Below, piece by piece: positions 1 through 6,941 of a DNA stretch of 6,941 nt (position 1 is its first letter; every line of letters starts with the position of its first letter). The notes under the pieces are model-generated. The model searched no databases and was not told the origin of the DNA. It saw nothing but the letters and a program-made list of their open reading frames with translations. Source of the DNA: an uncultured Anaerolineaceae bacterium (GTDB lineage: Bacteria; Chloroflexota; Anaerolineae; Anaerolineales; Anaerolineaceae); contig CALDSL010000363.1 in NCBI GenBank assembly GCA_937920255.1, forward strand, positions 1-6,941, written 5' to 3'. Position numbers and translations under genes: made by a program.

Positions 1-32
1 TCTCATACACCAAAGCCAAAGGATAATACTGC

Positions 33-1018
33 ATGGCCGATATTCTTAAGGTGGAAGGCCTGGAGACACATTTCCGCACTCGTGAAGGCACGGTTCACGC
101 GGTCAACGGTGTGTCATTCCATTTGAAAGAGGGCGAGACCCTGGGCATCGTTGGTGAAAGCGGTTGCGGTAAGAGCGTCACCATGATGTCCATGCTGCGC
201 CTGATCCCAATGCCACCCGGAAAAGTTGTAGCGGGCAGCGCACTGTACCAGGGCAAAGATCTGCTGAAGATGTCGGACGAAGAAATTCGCCACGTCCGCG
301 GTTCGCAGATCTCCGTCGTGTTCCAGGACCCGATGACCTCCTTCAACCCGGTGCTGACCATCGGGCGCCAGGTGGCCGAACCGTTGGAGACACACCTGGG
401 CATGTCGCGCAACCAGGCGTATGAACGCGTCACCGACCTGATGAACCTGGTGGGTATTCCCAACCCCAAAGACCGGTTGAGCGACTACCCGCACCAGTAC
501 TCGGGCGGGATGCGCCAGCGCATGATGATCGCCATGGCGCTCACCTGCTCGCCGCAGATCCTGATCGCCGACGAGCCCACCACCGCGCTGGATGTGACCA
601 TCCAGGCGCAGATCGTGGAGCTGGTCAAGCGCCTGCGTGACGACTTGGGCATGGCCATTATCTGGATCACGCACGACCTGGGTATCATCGCCGGCCTGGC
701 TGACCGCGTGGCGGTCATGTACGGCGGGTTGATCATCGAGGAAGCGCCGGTCAAGGAACTGTACACCAACCCCGAGCACCCCTACACCATCGGCCTGCTG
801 GGCAGCCTGCCCCGCCTGGATGCCAACCAGCGCAAGCGCCTGACTTCCATCGAAGGCCTGCCGCCGGTGCTGTTCGACAAACCCACTTCCTGCCCCTTCG
901 CCCCGCGCTGCAAGTACCGGGTGGAGAAATCGCTGTGCGAAAATCCCCCCCTGATGCAGGTGGGACCGAACCATCGGGTTGCCTGCTGGGTAGATACCAA
1001 AACCGGGAGACTGCGTTC

Positions 1019-1022
<4 letters not shown>
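33..1022 (+). CDS. oppD: Oligopeptide/dipeptide ABC importer ATPase, OppD/DppD-like
   Basis: This is one of the two cytoplasmic ATPases that power the importer; it pairs with the OppF-like protein encoded next. The 329-residue product has the full ABC motif set in order: Walker A GESGCGKS (residues 41-48), Q-loop Gln98 in VVFQDP, signature YSGGMRQR (156-163), Walker B ILIADEP (176-182) with catalytic Glu181, D-loop TTALD, and switch His214. The C-terminal oligopeptide/dipeptide domain follows (from about 231, with NPEHPYT and GLLGSLP) and has four cysteines, Cys287, Cys293, Cys302 and Cys318. In characterised DppD proteins a cluster of this kind binds a [4Fe-4S] centre. Length is normal for the family. 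The ATG has an AAAGGA site at 18-23, nine bases upstream. The gene ends in a 4-base ATGA overlap with oppF, indicating translational coupling. The family call is secure; the Opp versus Dpp name and the substrate are not. Confidence 0.96.
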
Positions 1023-2002
<980 letters not shown>

Positions 2003-2024
2003 TGCTATCATATACCTGTCTCAA

Positions 2025-2049
2025 GCACACTTTCGGGTGTGCCGTTTTT
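2025..2049 (+). terminator. Intrinsic terminator after oppF
   Basis: GCACAC (2025-2030) pairs perfectly with GTGTGC (2037-2042), and a run of five T follows at 2045-2049 after two bases. The six-base loop TTTCGG can fold as a UUCG tetraloop closed by a U-G pair. It lies 22 bases after the oppF stop and 30 bases before the binding-protein start. It probably acts as a partial terminator that separates expression of the ATPase genes from the binding-protein gene. The stem is short, so complete termination is not certain. Confidence 0.7.
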
Positions 2050-2065
2050 CCATTAATTCTCTAGA

Positions 2066-2072
2066 GGAGGAG
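2066..2072 (+). promoter_or_regulatory. Strong Shine-Dalgarno site of the binding-protein gene
   Basis: GGAGGAG at 2066-2072 is close to a full complement of the 16S rRNA 3' end and lies six bases before the ATG at 2079. It is the best ribosome site in the window and fixes the start: the in-frame GTG at 2037 lies within the terminator hairpin and would put 14 extra residues ahead of the signal peptide. Confidence 0.85.
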
Positions 2073-2078
2073 AAACAT

Positions 2079-4130
2079 ATGCGTTCCAAGTGGTATGTGT
2101 TGTTTGCGTTTGTGATCATGGCCAGTATGCTTTTGGCCGCCTGCCAGCCCGCTGCCCCGGTCATCCAGACCGTGGTTGTGACGGAAGTGGTCGAAGGTGA
2201 GGTCGTTGAGCGTGTTGTCACGGCCACACCCGAACCCCCCGCGCCCGAACCCGAGGTGGCTCCCTTAACATCGAAAGACAAGGAAACCTGGACCCAGGCT
2301 AGCTTCGGCGAGCCTGAGACCCTTGACCCGGCCCTTGATTACGAATCGGCTGGCGGCGAAATCCTGACCTACGTCTACGATACCCTGATCTTCTACAACA
2401 AAGACAGCGCGGTCGATTTCGTTCCCAACCTGGCCACCGAAGTTCCCAGCCTGGAAAATGGCGGCATTTCGGAAGACGGCCTGACCTACGTCTTCAATAT
2501 CCGCGATGGCGTCAAGTTCCACGACGGCTCTGACATGACCGTGGAAGATGTGGCCTTCAGCTTCCAGCGCGGCATCCTGCAGGGCGGCCTGTCCTCCCCG
2601 CAGTGGCTCTTCACCGAAGCGCTGTTTGGCTCAGGCATCGACGACATCACCCTGCTGGTCGCGGATGATGGCTCCCTCTACGACGATCCCGCCGCCCTGG
2701 CTGAAGCCGACCCCGAGAAACTCGTGGCCGCCTGCGAAGCCGTCAAGGCCGCGATCGTTCCCGATGAGGCCGCCGGCACCGTCACCTTCAAGCTCGCCAA
2801 TCCCTGGGGCGCGTTCCTGGCCGCCTTCCCCGGTTCGTGGGGTTCGGTCATGAGCAAGGCCTGGGTGGGCGCCAACGGTGGTTGGGATGGCGACTGCGCC
2901 ACCTGGCAGCAGTACTACGGCATCACCTCCGAAACCTCCACCAGCACCCCGATTGGCTCCGAGCCGATGGGCACGGGCATGTACAAGTTCGATCACTGGA
3001 CCCGTGGTGAGGAAATCGTTCTGGTCGCCAACGAAGATTACTGGCGCACCGAACCCATGTGGGAAGGTGGTCCCTCGGGCGTTCCCACCAGCAAGACCTG
3101 GATCAACAAGAACGTTGAAGAGTTCTCCACCCGTCTGTCCATGCTGCAGGCCGGCGATGCCGATTACATCGACATCAACTCCGACCAGTGGCCGATCGTT
3201 GACGAACTGGTTGGCGAGATCTGCGACTACCAGACTGGTGAATGCGTACCCAGCGAAGATCCTGCGCAGCCGCTGCGCATGTACCGCAACTACACCACCG
3301 GTAACCGCACAGACCTGTTCTTCAACTTCAACATCAATCCGGAAGGCAACAACTTCATCGGCTCCGGCAAGCTGGATGGCAATGGCGTTCCGGTGGACTT
3401 CTTCAGCGATGTCCACATCCGCCGCGCTTTCGCCTACTGCTTTGACTACGACACCTATGCCTCCGACGCTCTCCAGGGCGAAGCTGTGCGCTCCAAGACC
3501 CTCATGCTCCCGGGCATGATCGGCTACGATGAGAATCAGCCGGTCTTCGAATACGACCCCGCCAAGTGCGAGGAAGAATTCAAGGCCTCCACCATCACCA
3601 GCGAAGACGGCGCCAGCGTTTGGGATACCGGCTTCCGTGTGACGATGGCCTACAACACGGGCAACACCGTGCGCCAGACCATCGCCCAGATCCTCCAGCA
3701 GAACGTCGCGGCCGTGAACGAAAAGTTCGTGGTCGAGGTGACAGGCCTGCCGTGGGCTGCCTTCCTGCAGGCCCAGCGCGCCCGCCAACTCCCGCTGTTC
3801 ACCGTTGGCTGGATCATGGACCTGTACGACACCCACAACTGGGTTGTTCCCTACACCACCGGCACCTATGGCAACCGCCAGGGTCTGCCCGCTGAGCTGC
3901 AGGACCAGTTCCGCGAGATCTACGGCCGCGCCGTCACCACGGTTGACCCCGCCGCGCGCGCAGAGATCTACAAGGAATTCAACACGCTGTACTACGAACA
4001 GGTTCCTGGCCTGATCCTGTACCAGGTCAACGGCCGCCGCTATCTGCCCAAGTACGTGGAAGGTTTCTACTACAACCCGATCTTGAGCGGCATGGTGGAC
4101 AACTTCGTGTACGCCATCAAAGAGAACTAA
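2079..4130 (+). CDS. Extracytoplasmic solute-binding lipoprotein, family 5 (OppA/DppA-like)
   Basis: This is the ligand-capturing component, anchored outside the membrane and delivering substrate to OppB/OppC. The 683-residue precursor begins with MRSK, a hydrophobic stretch (residues 5-20) and the lipobox LAAC, so Cys22 should be the lipidated N-terminus. A low-complexity linker follows: valine/glutamate-rich TVVVTEVVEGEVVERVV (31-47), then a Pro/Glu-rich stretch to about 62. The binding fold runs from about 70 to the end, with family-5 hallmarks GEPETLDPAL (78-87), DGLTYVFNIRDGVKFHDGS (133-151) and VEDVAFSF (155-162), then GTGMYKF (299-304 region) and DVHIRRAFAY (444-453). It is longer than the roughly 500-600 residues usual for the family, partly through the linker and an acidic segment at about 185-230. 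The mature part has six more cysteines (219, 273, 382, 389, 454, 497), possibly disulfides. Peptide binding is the default guess; metal chelates or oligosaccharides remain possible, so no gene symbol is given. Confidence 0.93.
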   Translation: MRSKWYVLFAFVIMASMLLAACQPAAPVIQTVVVTEVVEGEVVERVVTATPEPPAPEPEVAPLTSKDKETWTQASFGEPETLDPALDYESAGGEILTYVYDTLIFYNKDSAVDFVPNLATEVPSLENGGISEDGLTYVFNIRDGVKFHDGSDMTVEDVAFSFQRGILQGGLSSPQWLFTEALFGSGIDDITLLVADDGSLYDDPAALAEADPEKLVAACEAVKAAIVPDEAAGTVTFKLANPWGAFLAAFPGSWGSVMSKAWVGANGGWDGDCATWQQYYGITSETSTSTPIGSEPMGTGMYKFDHWTRGEEIVLVANEDYWRTEPMWEGGPSGVPTSKTWINKNVEEFSTRLSMLQAGDADYIDINSDQWPIVDELVGEICDYQTGECVPSEDPAQPLRMYRNYTTGNRTDLFFNFNINPEGNNFIGSGKLDGNGVPVDFFSDVHIRRAFAYCFDYDTYASDALQGEAVRSKTLMLPGMIGYDENQPVFEYDPAKCEEEFKASTITSEDGASVWDTGFRVTMAYNTGNTVRQTIAQILQQNVAAVNEKFVVEVTGLPWAAFLQAQRARQLPLFTVGWIMDLYDTHNWVVPYTTGTYGNRQGLPAELQDQFREIYGRAVTTVDPAARAEIYKEFNTLYYEQVPGLILYQVNGRRYLPKYVEGFYYNPILSGMVDNFVYAIKEN

Positions 4131-4158
4131 TCCTTCTCTGATGGGTTAATCGGACTTC

Positions 4159-4199
4159 TGGCTGGAGAAGCGCGGCCCCAGGCTGTGCTTCTCCAGCCA
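4159..4199 (+). promoter_or_regulatory. Long intercistronic stem-loop between binding protein and oppB
   Basis: A perfect 13-bp inverted repeat pairs 4159-4171 (TGGCTGGAGAAGC) with 4187-4199. The 15-base spacer can extend the helix by six more pairs (4172-4177 with 4181-4186, two of them G-U), leaving a three-base loop, CCA. No T-run follows, so it does not look like a standard intrinsic terminator. Its place right after the binding-protein stop fits a 3' structure that protects the upstream message from exonucleases or lowers read-through into the permease genes, as hairpins between binding-protein and permease genes do in maltose-type operons. The structure is seen; the role is inferred. 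Confidence 0.75.
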
Positions 4200-4201
4200 T
4201 C

Positions 4202-4215
4202 CCCGCTCCGGCGGG
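4202..4215 (+). promoter_or_regulatory. Small hairpin with UNCG-type tetraloop upstream of oppB
   Basis: CCCGC (4202-4206) pairs with GCGGG (4211-4215) around the loop TCCG, giving C(UCCG)G in RNA, a member of the very stable UNCG tetraloop class. It starts three bases after the longer stem-loop and ends nine bases before the oppB ribosome site GGAG (4225-4228). It may reinforce the preceding hairpin or affect ribosome loading on oppB. There is no T-tract. Confidence 0.5.
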
Positions 4216-4235
4216 AGTAGTATTGGAGCTATTGG

Positions 4236-5300
4236 ATGATCGAATATATCGTCAGGCGCGTACTGCTCTTACCTGTCATCCTGTTTGGTGTGACGGTTTT
4301 AATCTTTGGGATGATCTCGTTTCTTTCGCCTGCCCAGCGGGCGGCTCTGTATGTACGCGACCTTCCCAAAAATGACGCCGCGATGGAAGGCATTATCAAG
4401 CGTTACGGCCTCGACCAGCCGATTTATGTCCAATATTGGAACTGGCTGGTAGGTCGCGAAGACCCCAACACTGGCAAAATCACCGGCGGCATCCTGCGCG
4501 GCGATTTTGGCTACTCTCGCACCGGCGCCGAGCCGGTGGCGAATATGATCCGCCGCCGCTTCCCCGCCACGATCGAACTGGCGTTGTTATCGTTCTTCCC
4601 GATTATCGGTATTGGCACGTATCTCGGAGTAATCGCTGCAATAAATCATAATAAGCCAATCGACCAGATCGGCCGTATTTTTAGTATTGTGGGTTACTCC
4701 TTCCCCTCATTTGTGTTCGGCTTGCTGGTGCTGATGCTCTTCTATGCCCAACTGCAATGGTTCCCGCCGGGTCGCGTTTCCGACTGGGCCAATGCGATCA
4801 TTATGGGCAAAAGCTGGAACCAATATACTTCGCTTATTACGATTGACAGCCTGCTCAACGGCCGCCTGGATATCTTCTGGGATGCGCTGCGGCATATGGT
4901 GCTGCCAATCTTAACCCTTTCGTACATCAACTGGGCGCTGTTCCTGCGCGTGGCGCGTTCTTCCATGCTGGAAACCCTGCGCCAGGAGTACGTCACCACC
5001 GCGCGCGCCAAGGGCCTCAAGGAATCCGTGGTGATCAACCGCCACGCCCTGCGCAATGCCCTCATCCCGGTGACGACCATGGCCGGCCTTACCGTGGCCA
5101 ACCTGCTGGGCGGCGTGGTCATCACGGAGACGATCTTCAATTATCCGGGCATCGGTTCCGCGGCCGCGGAAGCCGCCGCCCAGGTGGATATCATTACCGT
5201 GCTGGCGTTCACACTGCTCACCGGTTTCATCCTCATCATCGCCAACCTGCTCGTTGATCTGGTGTACGCCTTCCTGGATCCTCGTGTCCGCCTGGCATAA
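4236..5300 (+). CDS. oppB: Oligopeptide/dipeptide ABC importer permease, OppB/DppB-like
   Basis: This is one of the two integral membrane subunits forming the translocation channel. The 354-residue protein starts with the typical OppB N-terminus (MIEYIVRRVLLLPV), whose first membrane helix spans about 8-29. An extracytoplasmic region follows with RYGLDQPIYVQYWNWL (56-71) and RGDFGYS (88-94). Further hydrophobic segments lie near 112-136, 147-172, 219-240, 278-300 and 321-345. The cytoplasmic EAA loop that contacts the ATPases is clear: EYVTTARAKGLKE (251-263) then RHALRNALIP (269-278). The family signature TIFNYPGIG (299-307) and the ending DPRVR (348-352) are present. The ATG has GGAG at 4225-4228, seven bases upstream. 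A somewhat longer extracytoplasmic loop at about 182-215 sits before the fourth helix. oppC begins 13 bases after the stop, so the two are surely co-transcribed. Confidence 0.96.
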   Translation: MIEYIVRRVLLLPVILFGVTVLIFGMISFLSPAQRAALYVRDLPKNDAAMEGIIKRYGLDQPIYVQYWNWLVGREDPNTGKITGGILRGDFGYSRTGAEPVANMIRRRFPATIELALLSFFPIIGIGTYLGVIAAINHNKPIDQIGRIFSIVGYSFPSFVFGLLVLMLFYAQLQWFPPGRVSDWANAIIMGKSWNQYTSLITIDSLLNGRLDIFWDALRHMVLPILTLSYINWALFLRVARSSMLETLRQEYVTTARAKGLKESVVINRHALRNALIPVTTMAGLTVANLLGGVVITETIFNYPGIGSAAAEAAAQVDIITVLAFTLLTGFILIIANLLVDLVYAFLDPRVRLA

Positions 5301-5313
5301 GAAAGGACCGGAT

Positions 5314-6387
5314 ATGACTGCACCCCTTATTGCTGACGAAAAGGAAATCACACCTTCCGCTCCTGCTCCGGTCGGGCTGTATGATCTGCCGGTGCGCAAA
5401 ATTGGCAAGCTGGAAGAGAAACTCGGTCCTGAAACCTACCGCATTTTGCGCGGTATCGTGCGCAACCCGCTGTCGGTGATCGGCGTGATCCTGATCGCGA
5501 CGTTTGTCCTGATTGCGATCTTCGCTCCGGTAATCGCGCCCCCCAAGAACGTTACCAACCCGTACATGATCCCGCGCGACGGGTTCAGCCCCACGCCCAA
5601 AGAGCCGGGTACGGCCTGGCGCAGCAACCCGCCGCCGCTGCCGTTCTACTGGACGGCGCTGACCGGCAAGGAAACCTGGACGCATTTGTTCGGCACTGCC
5701 TCCGGCCAGTACGATATCTTCTACGGCGTGATCTGGGGCACCCGCACCGCGCTGCGCGTGGGTATCATCATCGAGTTCTTCTGCTTAATGCTGGGTATCT
5801 TTGTCGGCTCGATGTCCGCCTATTATGGCGGCAAGCTGGATATGATTTTGATGCGCATCACCGAGATCTTCCAGGCGTTCCCGTACTTTCTGGCCGCCAT
5901 GACCCTCTCGGCTATTCTCATCCCGGCGATTGGCAAAAGTCTCATCCCAGCCATCATCGCGCTGGTGTCGTTTGGCTGGATGGGCTACGCGCGCCTGATC
6001 CGCGGCGATATTCTCTCGGTGCGCGAGCGCGAGTATGTGATGGCCGCGCGCGTGGTGGGCGTGAAGGATAACCGCATCCTCACCAAGCACATCATCCCCA
6101 ACGCCATCTTCCCCACCCTCGTGGTGGCCTCGCTCGATATCGGCACCATCGTGGTCAGCTTCGCGGTGCTCAGCTTCCTGGGTATCGGCACCGAGGTCGG
6201 CTACGCCGACTGGGGCCAGATCATCAGCTTTGCGCGCAACTGGATCCCGCAGCTTGCCCGCTACTGGTACATCGTGGTCTTCCCCGGCGTGGCGCTGATC
6301 CTGTTTGTGCTGGGCTGGAACCTGGTGGGTGACGCCATGCGCGACATCATGGACCCGCGCATGCGCGGCTCTGGCCAGGGCGAGTAG
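5314..6387 (+). CDS. oppC: Oligopeptide/dipeptide ABC importer permease, OppC/DppC-like
   Basis: This is the second channel subunit, partner of OppB. The 357-residue protein has a polar cytoplasmic N-terminus of about 45 residues, then the OppC N-terminal helix (about 51-76, after RILRGIVRNPLS). A long extracytoplasmic loop follows (about 77-140). Membrane segments follow near 146-170, 189-206, 208-226, 268-292 and 316-338. The EAA loop reads REYVMAARVVGVKDNRIL (239-256) followed by KHIIPN (258-263), and LSFLGIG (286-292) then ADWGQII (298-304) is the usual OppC signature. The common GTDxxGRD element before the second helix reads GTASGQYD (127-134), a variant. I chose the ATG at 5314 because AAAGGA (5302-5307) lies six bases upstream; a TTG at 5254 in frame would overlap oppB and lacks such a site. 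A strong terminator follows, making this the last gene of the importer set. Confidence 0.96.
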   Translation: MTAPLIADEKEITPSAPAPVGLYDLPVRKIGKLEEKLGPETYRILRGIVRNPLSVIGVILIATFVLIAIFAPVIAPPKNVTNPYMIPRDGFSPTPKEPGTAWRSNPPPLPFYWTALTGKETWTHLFGTASGQYDIFYGVIWGTRTALRVGIIIEFFCLMLGIFVGSMSAYYGGKLDMILMRITEIFQAFPYFLAAMTLSAILIPAIGKSLIPAIIALVSFGWMGYARLIRGDILSVREREYVMAARVVGVKDNRILTKHIIPNAIFPTLVVASLDIGTIVVSFAVLSFLGIGTEVGYADWGQIISFARNWIPQLARYWYIVVFPGVALILFVLGWNLVGDAMRDIMDPRMRGSGQGE

Positions 6388-6408
6388 GCTTTCTTCTGTA
6401 AGCGCAAA

Positions 6409-6446
6409 CCAGGTACGCTTCATCCCGGAGCGTACCTGGCTTTTTT
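6409..6446 (+). terminator. Strong intrinsic terminator after oppC
   Basis: CCAGGTACGCT (6409-6419) pairs perfectly with AGCGTACCTGG (6429-6439), 11 bp. Two more pairs (T6420-G6428 as U-G, C6421-G6427) can form inside, leaving a five-base loop. One base later comes a run of six T (6441-6446). This is the canonical terminator for the importer operon, 21 bases after the oppC stop. The next gene begins only 13 bases after the T-run, so the same element may also limit transcription into it. Confidence 0.88.
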
Positions 6447-6459
6447 ACCCCGGAGACCT

Positions 6460-6941
6460 ATGCACTTTCGACGCCTGACCGTTCTGATCGTCCTCTTTGC
6501 CGCCGTGGCCGTGCTGGCCGCCCCGGCCTGGGCGCAGTCGGGTAACCCGCAGTCGACGCCTACCGCGCCGGACATGCCCCCCATGCCGCCCGTCGACCGG
6601 CTGGCGCCGCCGCCCACCGTCTACCCGCCCACCCAGGCTGGCGACGGCGCGCAGGTATACTACCAGGTGTGCATGACCTGCCACGGCGACCGCGGCCAGG
6701 GGCTGACCGACGAATGGCGCCTGTCGCTCGATCCGGAGGATCAGAACTGTTGGCAGTCTGGCTGCCACCACACCCGCCGCCCTCCGCAGGGGTTCATCTT
6801 CCCGCGCGAAGTGCCGCGCGTGGTGGGCGGTGGCGCGATGGCGCGCTTTTCCACCGCGCTGGACCTGTACAATTTTCTGGTGGCCGAAATGCCCTACCAG
6901 TTCCCCGGCAGCCTGAGCGAAGACCAATACTGGCAGCTCAC
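6460..6941 (+). CDS. Exported c-type cytochrome, N-terminal part (runs off the window)
   Basis: The reading frame opens at ATG 6460 and stays open for 160 codons to the window edge, so the C-terminus is missing. Residues 1-25 (basic start HFRR, hydrophobic core 6-23, then AWA) look like a Sec signal peptide cut before Gln26. A Pro-rich linker (about 30-58) precedes a cytochrome c domain: GAQVYYQVCMTCHGDRGQG gives a CXXCH haem site at Cys71, Cys74, His75. Near the visible end, MPYQFPGSLSEDQYWQL (144-160) is the usual stretch around the axial Met ligand, Met144. Between them lies a second motif, CWQSGCH (97-103), a CX4CH arrangement. The likely role is extracytoplasmic electron transfer; the partner is unknown. 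GGAG (6452-6455) lies four bases from the ATG, a short spacing, but the next in-frame ATG (codon 39) would lose the signal peptide. It appears unrelated to the importer. Confidence 0.87.
   Translation, partial: MHFRRLTVLIVLFAAVAVLAAPAWAQSGNPQSTPTAPDMPPMPPVDRLAPPPTVYPPTQAGDGAQVYYQVCMTCHGDRGQGLTDEWRLSLDPEDQNCWQSGCHHTRRPPQGFIFPREVPRVVGGGAMARFSTALDLYNFLVAEMPYQFPGSLSEDQYWQL

Noticed and set aside
1..26. Possible tail of an upstream gene (frame reading SYTKAKG then TAA at 24-26)
   Set aside because: A short spacing to oppD would fit an operon, but seven codons cannot identify a gene, and all other frames are equally uninformative.
22..27. GATAAT, a -10-like hexamer just before oppD
   Set aside because: It overlaps the ribosome binding site and lies six bases from the ATG; no -35 can be judged because the window starts there.
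114..974. Open frame of 286 codons on the - strand opposite oppD
   Set aside because: Low-complexity Gln/His/Gly/Val-rich product with no recognisable domain, explained as a shadow of the oppD coding frame.
935..1018. Upstream GTG start extending oppF by 28 residues
   Set aside because: The extension does not resemble the OppF N-terminus and lies within oppD; the ATG at 1019 has a good ribosome site and the common ATGA overlap.
2878..3519. Open + strand frame of 213 codons inside the binding-protein gene, other frame
   Set aside because: Product is Ser/Thr/Pro/Ala-rich with no domain, a typical out-of-frame reading of GC-rich coding sequence.
2631..3836. Long open frame on the - strand (about 401 codons) opposite the binding-protein gene
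   Set aside because: It lies fully antisense to a gene with clear family motifs; its product looks like reversed GC-rich codon bias (His, Gly, Ala, Val rich, no domain). Long antisense frames are expected opposite genes with C/G-ending codons.
4236..6387. Reading the permeases as a nickel importer (NikBC)
   Set aside because: NikB/NikC and OppB/OppC share the same signatures; nothing here, such as a nickel-responsive operator or nickel enzyme gene, favours nickel, so only the family-level call is kept.
6445..6927. Open - strand frame covering the cytochrome gene
   Set aside because: The + strand frame has a signal peptide, CXXCH, and Met-ligand region; the antisense product is Arg/Gly/His-rich without motifs, and its N-terminal end overlaps the window edge region only by chance.

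Overview
The window is almost entirely one transport locus: a complete five-gene ABC importer of the oligopeptide/dipeptide (Opp/Dpp, 'peptide/nickel') family, all on the + strand, followed by the 5' part of an unrelated gene for an exported c-type cytochrome that runs off the right edge. GC-rich coding sequence, a lipoprotein-anchored binding protein with a valine/glutamate-rich linker directly after the lipid-modified cysteine, and purine-rich Shine-Dalgarno sites together suggest a bacterium of the phylum Chloroflexota (Anaerolineae-like). That placement is an inference from style and was not tested by a search.

Layout: oppD-like ATPase (33-1022), overlapping by 4 bases with an oppF-like ATPase (1019-2002); a 76-base gap with an intrinsic terminator (2025-2049) and a candidate extended -10 promoter just before it; the substrate-binding lipoprotein (2079-4130); a 105-base gap holding a long 13-19 bp hairpin and a small UNCG-tetraloop hairpin but no T-tract; oppB-like permease (4236-5300); oppC-like permease (5314-6387); a strong intrinsic terminator (6409-6446); and a cytochrome c gene starting at 6460, only 13 bases after the terminator T-tract. 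No stretch longer than about 105 bases lacks a gene. I see no tRNA, rRNA, CRISPR array or mobile element.

The five proteins form a complete importer: the lipoprotein captures the ligand outside the membrane, OppB and OppC form the channel through EAA-loop contacts with the ATPases, and the OppD/OppF heterodimer hydrolyses ATP. Every key ATPase motif is intact in both subunits, and both carry the C-terminal four-cysteine region typical of the family. Peptides are the default substrate guess, but this family also imports nickel chelates and oligosaccharides, and the sequence does not settle which.

The regulatory architecture is more interesting than the proteins. The binding-protein gene is set apart from its neighbours by RNA structures on both sides, has the strongest ribosome binding site of the set, and appears richer in C/G-ending codons than the start of oppB. 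This fits making much more binding protein than membrane components. The other point of interest is the truncated cytochrome, which has a normal CXXCH site, a probable Met ligand, and a second unusual CX4CH motif. I found no clear sign of a previously undescribed system.
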